DNA of 64,000 bases from Afipia sp. (lineage in GTDB: Bacteria; Pseudomonadota; Alphaproteobacteria; Rhizobiales; Xanthobacteraceae): contig JANINQ010000001.1 of NCBI GenBank assembly GCA_024508675.1, forward strand, positions 742,545-806,544, read 5' to 3'. Made by a program: the position numbers and the translations under genes. Positions 40,823-48,499 of this stretch are shown here, in pieces; the stretch's first letter is position 1; every line of letters begins with the position of its first letter. The notes beneath the pieces were generated by a model. The model made no database searches. It saw nothing but the letters and a program-made list of their open reading frames with translations, and was not told where the DNA came from.

Positions 40823-41359
40823 TTACTTCTGCTTTTCCAGCGCTTGTGCCATCTCAAGGTGATGTTTCAGAGCAGGCAACGTATTCTGAGCCCAGTTCTT
40901 CAGGTCGTTGTTGTCACCGCCCTTGGCATAACGCTCAAAGAGATCGACGGCATCCTTATGTGCATCGACCTGCATAGAGCGGAAACTTGAAGAAAAGTCC
41001 GCGCCGCTGAGTCCCTTGAGTTTGTCCAGCTTTCCTTGGTGCGCGCTGTCGAGCGCGGTAGGGATCTCCGCCTTCACCTTTCCAGAACTGACGAGGCCTT
41101 TCAGTTCGGTGCTGGTCTTGGTGTGATCGCTGATCATCTGTGCGGCGAACTTCTTGTCACCGTCATTCTCCTTTTGCTGTCCGAGCTTGTTGGACTCGAT
41201 TTCGAACATGTCGCTGATGGCGACCTGCTTTACAAAATCGGTCGTGCTGGGGCTGATCCCAAGCGTCGAATTGACGCCGGTCTTTTCGCCCACCGACTGC
41301 GCGGAAGCTGCTGAGGTTGCCAGGCACAGGCAAGCGGCCAATATCAAAAAGCGCTTCAT
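40823..41359 (-). CDS. DUF4142 exported protein
   Basis: This 178-residue protein has a signal peptide (ILAACLCLATSAASA). The mature part is all-helical and fits DUF4142: DFVKQVAISDMFEIESNKLG near 41-60, FAAQMISDHTKTSTELKGL near 70-88, FRSMQVDAHKDAVDLFERYA and LPALKHHLEMAQAL at the end. It is a ferritin-like four-helix family located in the periplasm and linked to stress in rhizobia. It is bacterial-type cargo in the prophage. Confidence 0.88.
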   Translation of the reverse strand: MKRFLILAACLCLATSAASAQSVGEKTGVNSTLGISPSTTDFVKQVAISDMFEIESNKLGQQKENDGDKKFAAQMISDHTKTSTELKGLVSSGKVKAEIPTALDSAHQGKLDKLKGLSGADFSSSFRSMQVDAHKDAVDLFERYAKGGDNNDLKNWAQNTLPALKHHLEMAQALEKQK

Positions 41360-41444
41360 TTGAAAGTCCTCCGTTAGGATTATTTCAAATCGGAAAAGGC
41401 GTTGTTGTTCCCTTTTTATGATCGCAGATAGGGAAGGGCCTAGA

Positions 41445-41681
41445 CTATTCGCAGCCGGGGCAGTCGTCCGACAGGCTATCGAACACGGCGTCTACAGCCT
41501 CGATGCACTTCAATTTGCTCAGATTCGGATACCGATCGAATTCAGCCAAGGCATGCGCATAGTCGATACCTTGATGACTAAATTTCAGCCTCATGTAGCC
41601 GTGGTCCGGGCAGGGCGCGATGGCATGGGCATGCAATAGAATGCGAGTCGCCCACTCTTCGACGGTCTCCTTACGACGCAT
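41445..41681 (-). CDS. Small hypothetical protein
   Basis: The ATG at 41681 gives 78 residues, beginning MRRKETVEEWATRILLHAHA and ending in a DDCPGCE Cys pair. The middle has CPDHGYMRLKFSHQGIDYAHA. It is probably cytosolic, and the Cys/His content could bind a metal. It follows the 59-residue gene by 7 bases on the same strand. Confidence 0.6.
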   Translation of the reverse strand: MRRKETVEEWATRILLHAHAIAPCPDHGYMRLKFSHQGIDYAHALAEFDRYPNLSKLKCIEAVDAVFDSLSDDCPGCE

Positions 41682-41688
41682 GCTTATC

Positions 41689-41868
41689 TCAATGCGTTGA
41701 GGACTTATGCCATTTCTCAAGATCGGGCTTGTCCGGCTCCGGTTCGTCCGGGTTCTGTGAGGTCTGTCCTGGGCGTTTCCAAGGCTCATTGGTGCCTTTG
41801 CCCGGAGCGGGGTCGTTCTGCTCATCTTGTACGTGAGGCTCACCTCGCGGGTTTTGCTTCCTCGTCAT
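41689..41868 (-). CDS. Small charged hypothetical protein
   Basis: The ATG at 41868 gives 59 residues of polar, Pro/Glu/Asp-rich sequence (MTRKQNPRGEPHVQDEQ, then PGKGTNEPWKRPGQTSQNP). It is likely disordered. Very similar short proteins occur in Bradyrhizobium-like genomes, so it is probably real. The function is unknown. Confidence 0.55.
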   Translation of the reverse strand: MTRKQNPRGEPHVQDEQNDPAPGKGTNEPWKRPGQTSQNPDEPEPDKPDLEKWHKSSTH

Positions 41869-41981
41869 CTGATCCTCCAGTGCTTTGCTTGGTTGAACCG
41901 ATGATCTCCAACAAGGTTCCCCCGGCCTAAGCGGTGGACCAAAGAGTCTAACCGGGAGCACGACGCCCAAAAGAGAGGTGT

Positions 41982-42374
41982 ATGGCGGATGGTCCGATAC
42001 CAAGCGTTAGCATGATCAAGATTCTCCGCCCGCGCATCGCGCCGTTGATGCCGAGACTGAAGACCAACAGGAGCATAAGGGACGCACGCTACAGCCCCGA
42101 TGCCAAGGTACGCTCTTGGTATAAGTCGAAGCGTTGGCAGGATCTGCGCATCACGACCTTTGTCCGGGACAATTATGTTTGCCAACGCTCAGGCGTCCTC
42201 TGCATCGGCAAACATCCCGCGCCGGACAGCCCCGTCGCTAACCATAAGCGGCGGCACAAAGGAGATCCCGTACTCTTTTGGGACCCCAAGAACATCGAGA
42301 CGGTCTCAAAGGAGGTGCACGACAGCATCATCCAGGCCGAGGAGCGCGCCGACGAACGCGGCGCTCTCGCCTAG
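41982..42374 (+). CDS. Phage HNH endonuclease
   Basis: This 130-residue protein starts at ATG 41982 after GAGAGG. The HNH core runs through the C-terminal half: CQRSGVLC, then ANHKRRHKGDPVLFWDPKN and VHDS at the end. The His-Asn-His arrangement is present, although one Cys of the usual second zinc pair is replaced by Val near VSKEVHDS. HNH proteins beside terminase genes in HK97-like phages stimulate cos cleavage during packaging. It opens the late operon. Confidence 0.82.
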   Translation: MADGPIPSVSMIKILRPRIAPLMPRLKTNRSIRDARYSPDAKVRSWYKSKRWQDLRITTFVRDNYVCQRSGVLCIGKHPAPDSPVANHKRRHKGDPVLFWDPKNIETVSKEVHDSIIQAEERADERGALA

Positions 42375-42470
42375 CGGACAGGGGGGTGGTCGGTTTTTGG
42401 GAACGAGTCGTTTTGCCGGACCCGCGTCCCCCTCACCACCATATTTTTTATTCTCGACCGAGTTTTGAGG
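42375..42470. other. Non-coding gap between HNH and small terminase, cos candidate
   Basis: This 96-base gap holds a G-rich run (ggggggtggtcgg), a pyrimidine run and an AT-rich stretch with TATTTTTTATT. In HNH-containing HK97-like phages the cos site lies here. No cut site can be fixed from sequence alone. Confidence 0.35.
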
Positions 42471-42890
42471 ATGGCTGGAAACAAGAATAGCGGTCGGCAT
42501 CAATTCAAGCCGACCGCCGAGCAGCGCGAGAAGGTTCTTGTTTTAAAGGCCGGGGGAATGTCGAACGAGGCCATCGCGGAGGCGATCGGCGTCTCTTCAC
42601 CCACATTGGCGAAGCATTTTCCTTCGGAACTGGACCGGGCGACTGCAAAAGTCCGCGCCGACGTGCTTATGGCCCGTTACCGCTCGGCTATTGGCGGGAA
42701 TGTTTCAGCTCAGACCAAGATGCTGGAAGTGATCGGAGCAGCCGCAGCCGGCGATAGGGTAAAGGACCGCGAGAAGGCCCAGCCAAAGCCGGGCAAGAAG
42801 GAAGTCCAGCAACAGGCGGCGGAGACCGTGGCGGGGGGAGGCAAGTTCGCACCTCCGGCCGGGCCGCGAATGGTGGTCAATAACACCTGA
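42471..42890 (+). CDS. Terminase small subunit-like protein
   Basis: This 139-residue protein starts at the ATG at 42471. A TTG two codons earlier is possible. Residues 18-58 form a helix-turn-helix (VLVLKAGGMSNEAIAEAIGV then SSPTLAKHF), followed by a helical region and a Lys/Gln-rich tail. It should recognise packaging-site DNA and recruit the large subunit. It overlaps the large terminase gene by one base. Confidence 0.78.
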   Translation: MAGNKNSGRHQFKPTAEQREKVLVLKAGGMSNEAIAEAIGVSSPTLAKHFPSELDRATAKVRADVLMARYRSAIGGNVSAQTKMLEVIGAAAAGDRVKDREKAQPKPGKKEVQQQAAETVAGGGKFAPPAGPRMVVNNT

Positions 42891-44665
42891 TGCCTACATG
42901 GACGACCGCGTGTTCAGACTGGGAGGAACGAATCGTCGAAAGACGGTCGCTGATACCATTTGACCCGTTGTTCCCGGATGAGGCTGAAGCAGCGCTCGCC
43001 GTTTTCAAGTCGTTGCATATCGTCGACGTACCGGGGAAGCCCACTTTCGGAGAAGCATGCGAAGATTTCGTCTTTGACTTCGTAAAGGCGGTCTTTGGCG
43101 CCTATGACAACGAAAGCGGACACCGGCTGATTGAGGAGTATATGCTCCTGATCAGCAAGAAGAATATCAAGAGTACGTTGGCGGCAGGGATCATGCTTAC
43201 GGCATTGATCCGGAATTGGCGGCAAAGCCAGGAACTAACCATCCTCGCACCGACACGAGAAGTGGCGGAAAACTCCTTTCGACCTGCCGCCGACATGGTG
43301 GCAGAGGATAGTGAACTCCGTGACCTCCTTCACGTGAACCGCAATACCAAGGAAATAACGCACCGCACGACGATGGCGGTCTTGAAGATAGTCTCGGCAG
43401 ACTCGGCCACCTCCGCCGGTAAGAAGTCAGGATTTATCCTCATTGAGGAATTGTGGCTGTTCGGCAAGAAGGCCGGAGCATCCGCGATGCTGCAGGAGGC
43501 TACGGGAGGCCTGATTTCCAGACCAGAAGGCTTCGTTATTTATCTATCTACCCAGTCAGATACTCCGCCTGCAGGAGTGTTCAAAGAGAAGCTGGACTAC
43601 TTTCGGGCTGTGCGTGACGGAATCGTGGACGACCCAAGGAGCCTCCCGGTTCTCTATGAATTTCCGGCCAAGATGATTGAGACCAAAGCGTATCTTGAGC
43701 CGGCGAATTGGTACATCACCAATCCCAATATAGGGCGATCGGTGCGGCAGAGCTGGCTTGAGCGCAAGCTTGGACAGGTGAAGTCGGGTGAGGACGAGGA
43801 AGGCGACACAATTCAGACGTTTCTTGCGAAGCATCTGAACATAGAGATCGGAACAAATCTTCGCGCGAGTCGGTGGCTTGGTGCTGATCATTGGGAAGCC
43901 GCGACCGATGAAGCGCTGGCCGCGCTACCACATCGTCAAGCTTTAGCAGAACTTCTGCGCCGTAGCGAAGTGGTGGTCTGCGGCATCGATGGCGGCGGTC
44001 TCGACGATCTTTTCGGCTTCGCGATACTCGGCCGCGAGCCAGGGGAGGTGGAAGTCGAGATTGAGGTTGATGTCGAGGTCGATGGAGAGATGAAGACAGC
44101 CATGCTGTCTCGGCGGATGAAGCGCTGGCTCTCTTGGTCCCACGGCTGGTGTCATCGCGGCGTACTTATGCGGCGGAAATCTATTGCGCCGGTTCTGCAA
44201 GACATCGCCAAGGCAGGTGATCTGACCATACTTGACCAGCCCCTTGGCGACGTAGCGGCCATCGTCGAGCATATCGAGCGCATCAAGAATAGGGGCTTGC
44301 TCGGCGGAGTAGCGGTCGACGCATCTGGGCTCGGTGAGATGGAAGATGCGCTCGATGAAATAGGCGTGACGCAAGAGGCCGGTTTACTCGCGGCCGCGCC
44401 ACAAGGCGGCTGGATGATGTCCAGTATCAAGGGAACCGAGCGACGATTAGCCTCGGGCCTGCTCAAGCACTGTGGCGGCCCTCTGATGTCGTGGTGTGTG
44501 CCGAACTTGAAAATCGAGCCGACGGCAACCGGAATCCGCGCGACGAAGCAGTCCGCGGGAGATGCGAAAATTGATCCTGCAATGGCGCTTTTCAACGCTG
44601 TCACTCTTATGAGCCGCAACCCGGAGCCGAAGCGGGAAGCCTCATACCAGATGATGTTCGTCTAA
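42890..44665 (+). CDS. Terminase large subunit
   Basis: This is a 591-residue packaging motor. The N-terminal ATPase has a deviant Walker A LISKKNIKST near residues 87-96, a coupling motif ILAPTREVAENSF and Walker B FILIEELWLFG near 182-192. The C-terminal RNase H-like nuclease has acidic residues in VCGIDGGGLDD, VAVDASGLG and DAKIDPAMALFNA. It cuts concatemeric DNA and pumps it into the prohead. Length and motif order fit the HK97-like YmfN/Terminase_1 family. Confidence 0.92.
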   Translation: MPTWTTACSDWEERIVERRSLIPFDPLFPDEAEAALAVFKSLHIVDVPGKPTFGEACEDFVFDFVKAVFGAYDNESGHRLIEEYMLLISKKNIKSTLAAGIMLTALIRNWRQSQELTILAPTREVAENSFRPAADMVAEDSELRDLLHVNRNTKEITHRTTMAVLKIVSADSATSAGKKSGFILIEELWLFGKKAGASAMLQEATGGLISRPEGFVIYLSTQSDTPPAGVFKEKLDYFRAVRDGIVDDPRSLPVLYEFPAKMIETKAYLEPANWYITNPNIGRSVRQSWLERKLGQVKSGEDEEGDTIQTFLAKHLNIEIGTNLRASRWLGADHWEAATDEALAALPHRQALAELLRRSEVVVCGIDGGGLDDLFGFAILGREPGEVEVEIEVDVEVDGEMKTAMLSRRMKRWLSWSHGWCHRGVLMRRKSIAPVLQDIAKAGDLTILDQPLGDVAAIVEHIERIKNRGLLGGVAVDASGLGEMEDALDEIGVTQEAGLLAAAPQGGWMMSSIKGTERRLASGLLKHCGGPLMSWCVPNLKIEPTATGIRATKQSAGDAKIDPAMALFNAVTLMSRNPEPKREASYQMMFV

Positions 44666-44675
44666 GGACTTCAAA

Positions 44676-45299
44676 ATGAACCGAGCATATTCTGTCATCG
44701 AGGTGAAAAGCCTCGATGAAAAACGTCGCGTATTTTCTGGTTGGGCAACTACGCCGGCCTTGGACCGCGTGCAGGACACGATCGATCCGATGGGTGCGAA
44801 GTTCACGAATCCGCTGGTTCTGCTCCATCAGCACAATCACGACGCGCCGATCGGCAGCGTCACGTTTAAGAAGCCGACGGCCAAGGGGATCGAGTTCGAA
44901 GCTGAGATTCCCGTCATTTCCGAGATGGGTCCGCTGAAGGATCGTGTCGATACCGCGTGGGGCGAGATCGTGCATGGCCTGGTGCGCGCCGTGTCCATCG
45001 GCTTCCGGCCCCTTAAGTACGCCTTCAAAGAAGATGGAGGCATCGAATTCCAGGAAGTGGAGATATTCGAGCTTTCAAGCGTTTCAATTCCCGCCAACGC
45101 AGAAGCCGTCATCTCCGCCATCAAATCCATCGACAGGGGACTCCGTGCCGCCGCCGGCGTTCCTGAGCCCGAAATTCCAGCAAACCCTGTGACCGTAGCC
45201 GCGTCCGGCCAGAGCGTTCGCGTGGTGAAGCTGGATTGCCCTGCCCGCGATCGGGCTAAACCCTTTGTTATCCGCTCGATCAAAAGGACAGGATCATGA
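44676..45299 (+). CDS. HK97-type prohead protease
   Basis: This 207-residue U35-type Ser protease has His in LVLLHQHNHDAPIG near 49-62 and Ser in VRAVSIGFRPL near 105-115. ELSSVSIPANAEA near 130-142 is the family signature. It matures the capsid by removing scaffold regions. The C-terminal 50 residues vary and are probably self-cleaved. It overlaps the capsid gene start by 4 bases. Confidence 0.92.
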   Translation: MNRAYSVIEVKSLDEKRRVFSGWATTPALDRVQDTIDPMGAKFTNPLVLLHQHNHDAPIGSVTFKKPTAKGIEFEAEIPVISEMGPLKDRVDTAWGEIVHGLVRAVSIGFRPLKYAFKEDGGIEFQEVEIFELSSVSIPANAEAVISAIKSIDRGLRAAAGVPEPEIPANPVTVAASGQSVRVVKLDCPARDRAKPFVIRSIKRTGS

Positions 45300-46672
45300 G
45301 CAAAATTTCCGAACAGATTACAGCATTCGAGCAGAAGCGCGCGTCGCTCGTTGCCGCCAATGAAGCGATCATGAACAAGGCTGCAGAAGAGGGCGCCACC
45401 CTCGATGCTGCGCAAAAGGAAACCTTCGACGGCAACGCTGCCGACGTGCAGGAGATCGACGATCACCTCAAGCGGCTGCGCGCCATGGAGAAGGCGCAGG
45501 CCGTGACGGCTCGCCCAGTTGATGGCTCGACTTCGAAATCTGCGAGCGAATCCCGAATGGGTGCTCCGATCATCATCCAGAAGGGCGACAAGGACGAAGC
45601 ATTCCCCGGCCAGAACTTCACCCGCATGGTGATCGCCAAGACGCTGGCACGCATCGATGACGTGTCTGCTGTTGGTATCGCCCACAAGCGGTGGGGACAG
45701 TCCTCGCCTCAGCTTGTCGAGACGATCAAGGCGGCTGTCGCCGGTGGCGGTACGGAATCGGGTGAATGGGGCGCGGAACTGGCCCACATCGACCGCTACA
45801 CCGGCGATTTCATCGAATACCTCTACAGCCGCACGGTATTCGACAAACTGCCGCTGCGGGAAGTCCCGGCGAACGTCAACATCGCAGGCCAAGATGGCGC
45901 AGCGACCGGGTACTGGGTCGGGCAGTCGAAGTCCATTCCGGTCAGCAAGGCCGACTTCATGGACGTCAATCTGACGCCGTTGAAAGTCGCTGCGCTGGCG
46001 GTGGTTTCGAAGGAACTGCTGCGCGATTCCTCGCCGTCGGCCGAAAAGCTGGTGCGCGACGCGCTCGTGGAAGCGTCGGCGCAGCGCGTCGATCAGACCT
46101 TCCTTGGAGCCGCTGCGGCGTCCAACGGCGTCTCTCCTGCCGGTATCCTCAATGGCCTTTCGGCAGGATCGAGCTCCGGCAACGACATCGATGCGGTGAT
46201 TGCCGACGTGAAGGCGCTGTATGCGCCGTTCATTGCGGCGAACAACGCAGATGGTCTGCAGTTTGTCACCACCACGTCTCTGTCGAAGGCCCTCGGGCTG
46301 ATGCAGAACGCTCTTGGCAACTGGGCATTCCCCGGGCTGTCGGCCAACGGCGGCTCTCTTCTCGGCGATACGCTCGTGGCCGGCGGCAATGTGGGCGCCG
46401 GCGACCTGATCCTGCTGAAGCCGTCTGATATCTACAAGATCGGTGACCGCGGCGTGGAGGTTTCGCTTTCGACCGAGGCGGCGATCCAGATGGACAACGC
46501 TCCGGACGGGGCTAGCGACACGCCGACCGCAAATGCCAGTGTCGTGTCGATGTTCCAGACGGACTCGGTTGCCATCAAGGTCGTCCGTCCGCTGAACTTC
46601 GCCAAACGCCGCGCCTCCGCGGTGGCTTATATCGGCGACGCCGATTACGGCGCCGTTACCCCGGCGTCATAA
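45296..46672 (+). CDS. HK97-fold major capsid protein
   Basis: This 458-residue capsid protein has an N-terminal coiled-coil delta domain (residues 1-80: ISEQITAFEQKRASLVAANEA, as ISEQITAFEQKR and ASLVAANEA). The mature HK97 fold has KVAALAVVSKELLRDSSPSAE near 231-251, DQTFLGAAAASNGVSPAGIL near 264-283 and the C-terminal VAIKVVRPLNFAKRRASAVAYI block. The protease encoded just upstream is expected to remove the delta domain near residue 100. It forms the icosahedral shell. Confidence 0.93.
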   Translation: MSKISEQITAFEQKRASLVAANEAIMNKAAEEGATLDAAQKETFDGNAADVQEIDDHLKRLRAMEKAQAVTARPVDGSTSKSASESRMGAPIIIQKGDKDEAFPGQNFTRMVIAKTLARIDDVSAVGIAHKRWGQSSPQLVETIKAAVAGGGTESGEWGAELAHIDRYTGDFIEYLYSRTVFDKLPLREVPANVNIAGQDGAATGYWVGQSKSIPVSKADFMDVNLTPLKVAALAVVSKELLRDSSPSAEKLVRDALVEASAQRVDQTFLGAAAASNGVSPAGILNGLSAGSSSGNDIDAVIADVKALYAPFIAANNADGLQFVTTTSLSKALGLMQNALGNWAFPGLSANGGSLLGDTLVAGGNVGAGDLILLKPSDIYKIGDRGVEVSLSTEAAIQMDNAPDGASDTPTANASVVSMFQTDSVAIKVVRPLNFAKRRASAVAYIGDADYGAVTPAS

Positions 46673-46690
46673 GCGCCGAGCAGGAAACTT

Positions 46691-46712
46691 GCGAGCGGCT
46701 ACGGCCGCTCGC
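46691..46712 (+). other. Hairpin after the capsid gene
   Basis: GCGAGCGGC and GCCGCTCGC form a 9-bp perfect stem with loop TACG, 18 bases after the capsid stop. No T tract follows, so it is more likely a partial terminator or 3' stabiliser that raises capsid expression relative to downstream genes. Confidence 0.5.
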
Positions 46713-46726
46713 ATCGCTAAACGAGG

Positions 46727-47056
46727 ATGATGATGCAACTGATTGCGATCAAGCCGTTCAAATACGCGAACCGGGCGCTGAAATCCGGTGATCTGTTCAA
46801 TGCGGGCCGCGCCGACGCACGAATCCTCACAACATTGAGGAAGGCGCGGGCCGTCCGCGAGCCTTCGAGGATCGCGCCTCCGCCGTCCGCTGTGGCCGCG
46901 CAGATCCAGCAGTCATCCGCCGCGCCACAGACCGCAGAACGCAGCGAGGATATCGAGAAGCTGCGCGCCGACGCTGAGGCTCTGAATATTGCAGTCGACG
47001 GCCGTTGGGGCGCGAAGCGGCTTCAGGCTGAGATCGACAAGGCGCTCGCGGGCTGA
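46727..47056 (+). CDS. Small head protein with HeH/SAP-like end
   Basis: Of 109 residues, tandem Met codons open the frame after GAGGA. The first 45 residues (MQLIAIKPFKYANRALKSGD) look like a short beta domain. A disordered Ala/Gln linker follows, and the last 35 residues (DIEKLRADAEALNIAVDGRWG, as DIEKLRADAEALNI and AVDGRWG) resemble a HeH/SAP helix-extended-helix module that may touch DNA. It lies between capsid and connector genes. Confidence 0.6.
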   Translation: MMMQLIAIKPFKYANRALKSGDLFNAGRADARILTTLRKARAVREPSRIAPPPSAVAAQIQQSSAAPQTAERSEDIEKLRADAEALNIAVDGRWGAKRLQAEIDKALAG

Positions 47057-47334
47057 TGGCGGGTGAGGAGGGGATCACGAACCTGGGGCCGGTTCCGGTC
47101 GGGATGACGTTCATCGATGCGCTCGACGCGGTGCGCGGCGCGCGGAAGTATCGCATCAACCCGGAACACCAGTCTCACCGACTGACGATCTGCGAAACCC
47201 AGCGCGAGGTTTGGCGCATCGCCGAGACGCTGCCGGAGCCGCAGCGGTCGCAGTTGCAGTTGCTGGCCGGGGCGGCGTTCGATTTCGGAAAGAGAATGAA
47301 CCAGCGCATGATCGACCTGAAGGCATCTGTTTGA
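47056..47334 (+). CDS. Hypothetical head-module protein
   Basis: This 92-residue protein begins MAGEEGITNLGPVPVGMTFI and has a helical C-terminal half (REVWRIAETLPEPQRSQLQL then FGKRMNQRMIDLKASV). It overlaps both neighbours by one base, so it belongs to the late operon. No family is recognised. Confidence 0.6.
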   Translation: MAGEEGITNLGPVPVGMTFIDALDAVRGARKYRINPEHQSHRLTICETQREVWRIAETLPEPQRSQLQLLAGAAFDFGKRMNQRMIDLKASV

Positions 47335-48272
47335 TGCTGACTGCTTTGACTTGGTGGTGGTCCCAGCCCGGTGGTCGCGCGACCTACACCCGCGATCATG
47401 TGCTGGTGTGGGCTGATATGGTGAGGCGTCATCTGTCGATTCCGCATCGACTCGCGGTGGTCACCGATCTGGTTGAAGAGTTGCCGGGTATCGACATTAT
47501 CTCGCCGCCGCGCGATTTCGAGAGCGTCCGTATCCCGACGTGGGGAGAGGATCGCGGCCTGCCGCAATGTCTCCGGCGCATTGCGATGTTCCGGCCGGAT
47601 GCCGCGTCGATTTTTGGCGAGCGGTTCGTATCGATGGACATGGACTGCGTGATCGCCGGGTCGCTTGATCCGTTATTCGACCGTCCCGACGATTTTGTGA
47701 TGTACCGCGGCGGCCACGCCAATCGCCCGTACAACGGGAGCATGGTGATGATGACCGCCGGCGCGCGGCCTCAGGTCTACACCACATTCACGCCGAAAGG
47801 CGCGGCGGAAGCCGGTCAGAAGTATATCGGATCCGATCAGGCGTGGATTTCCCACGTTCTCGGCTGGGGCGAGGCGACGTGGGGTGTCGAGGATGGCGTG
47901 ATCTGGTGGGGCAGCCAGTTCAATTCGCAGGCCCCGGAGAAGCGCATCATGTTCTTTCCCGGCAATCCGAAGCCGTGGGATGTGGTCGATCTCGGGCTTG
48001 ATGATTGGGTTTTGCGAAACTATCGCCGCGAGCCGTCGGGCCGCGCGCTGATCCTGGGTTATGGGCCATCGATCTGGCGCGACGTTGAGTGCGCGCTGGC
48101 GTCCGGCCCGTTCGATGCGGTCATTTCCTCACCGGAAGCAGCCGAGCATTGGCCAGAGCCCGTACTGGCGATCGCCAATGATGATGATCATGCGCTGCGG
48201 CTCGTGCGGATGCATGGGTTTGATGATTTCGTGTTCTGTGGACGATCCGGAGCGGTGAATGTCGCCGCCTAA
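47334..48272 (+). CDS. Glycosyltransferase-like protein in the head module
   Basis: This 312-residue protein starts at ATG 47334, overlapping the previous stop. Residues 1-240 look like a GT-A nucleotide-sugar transferase. VLVWADMVRRHL and the DxD-type metal site SMDMDCVI (Asp102, Asp104) are present, and SDQAWISHVLGWG with NGSMVMMTAG are typical of GT8-like enzymes. The C-terminal 70 residues (LILGYGPSIWRDVECALASG) suggest a second Rossmann-like unit. It could modify capsid protein or a host surface polymer. No acceptor can be deduced. Confidence 0.65.
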   Translation: MLTALTWWWSQPGGRATYTRDHVLVWADMVRRHLSIPHRLAVVTDLVEELPGIDIISPPRDFESVRIPTWGEDRGLPQCLRRIAMFRPDAASIFGERFVSMDMDCVIAGSLDPLFDRPDDFVMYRGGHANRPYNGSMVMMTAGARPQVYTTFTPKGAAEAGQKYIGSDQAWISHVLGWGEATWGVEDGVIWWGSQFNSQAPEKRIMFFPGNPKPWDVVDLGLDDWVLRNYRREPSGRALILGYGPSIWRDVECALASGPFDAVISSPEAAEHWPEPVLAIANDDDHALRLVRMHGFDDFVFCGRSGAVNVAA

Positions 48273-48495
48273 CGTCGGGATGCGCGTCCGCTTTCTTGCG
48301 GATTTCGATTATAAGCCGACGCCGCAGGTCACGATCGGCTATCGCGCCGGCGACGTGCGGCTGGTGAAGCGCGAGTGTGGCGAGCGGGCCATCGCGCTCG
48401 GGCGCGCCGAACTGACGGGTCTGCCGTCGCCGCCGGCGGGGCTGGCGCAGACCATCGCCGCCAGCCACAAGCGCCGCCGCCGCGCCAAGGAATAG
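48259..48495 (+). CDS. Hypothetical small head-module protein
   Basis: This 78-residue protein opens with MSPPNVGMRVRFLADFDYKP, has an SH3-like beta pattern (TIGYRAGDVRLVKRECGERA) and ends in a basic tail KRRRRAKE. It overlaps the glycosyltransferase-like gene by 14 bases. Similar short proteins with a basic tail sit before portal genes in rhizobial siphophages. No function is recognised. Confidence 0.6.
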   Translation: MSPPNVGMRVRFLADFDYKPTPQVTIGYRAGDVRLVKRECGERAIALGRAELTGLPSPPAGLAQTIAASHKRRRRAKE

Positions 48496-48499
48496 CTGA

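Noticed and set aside
42890..44665. Large terminase Walker A (KKNIKST) as an inactivating change
   Set aside because: This deviant P-loop is usual for this terminase branch, so it is not a sign of decay.
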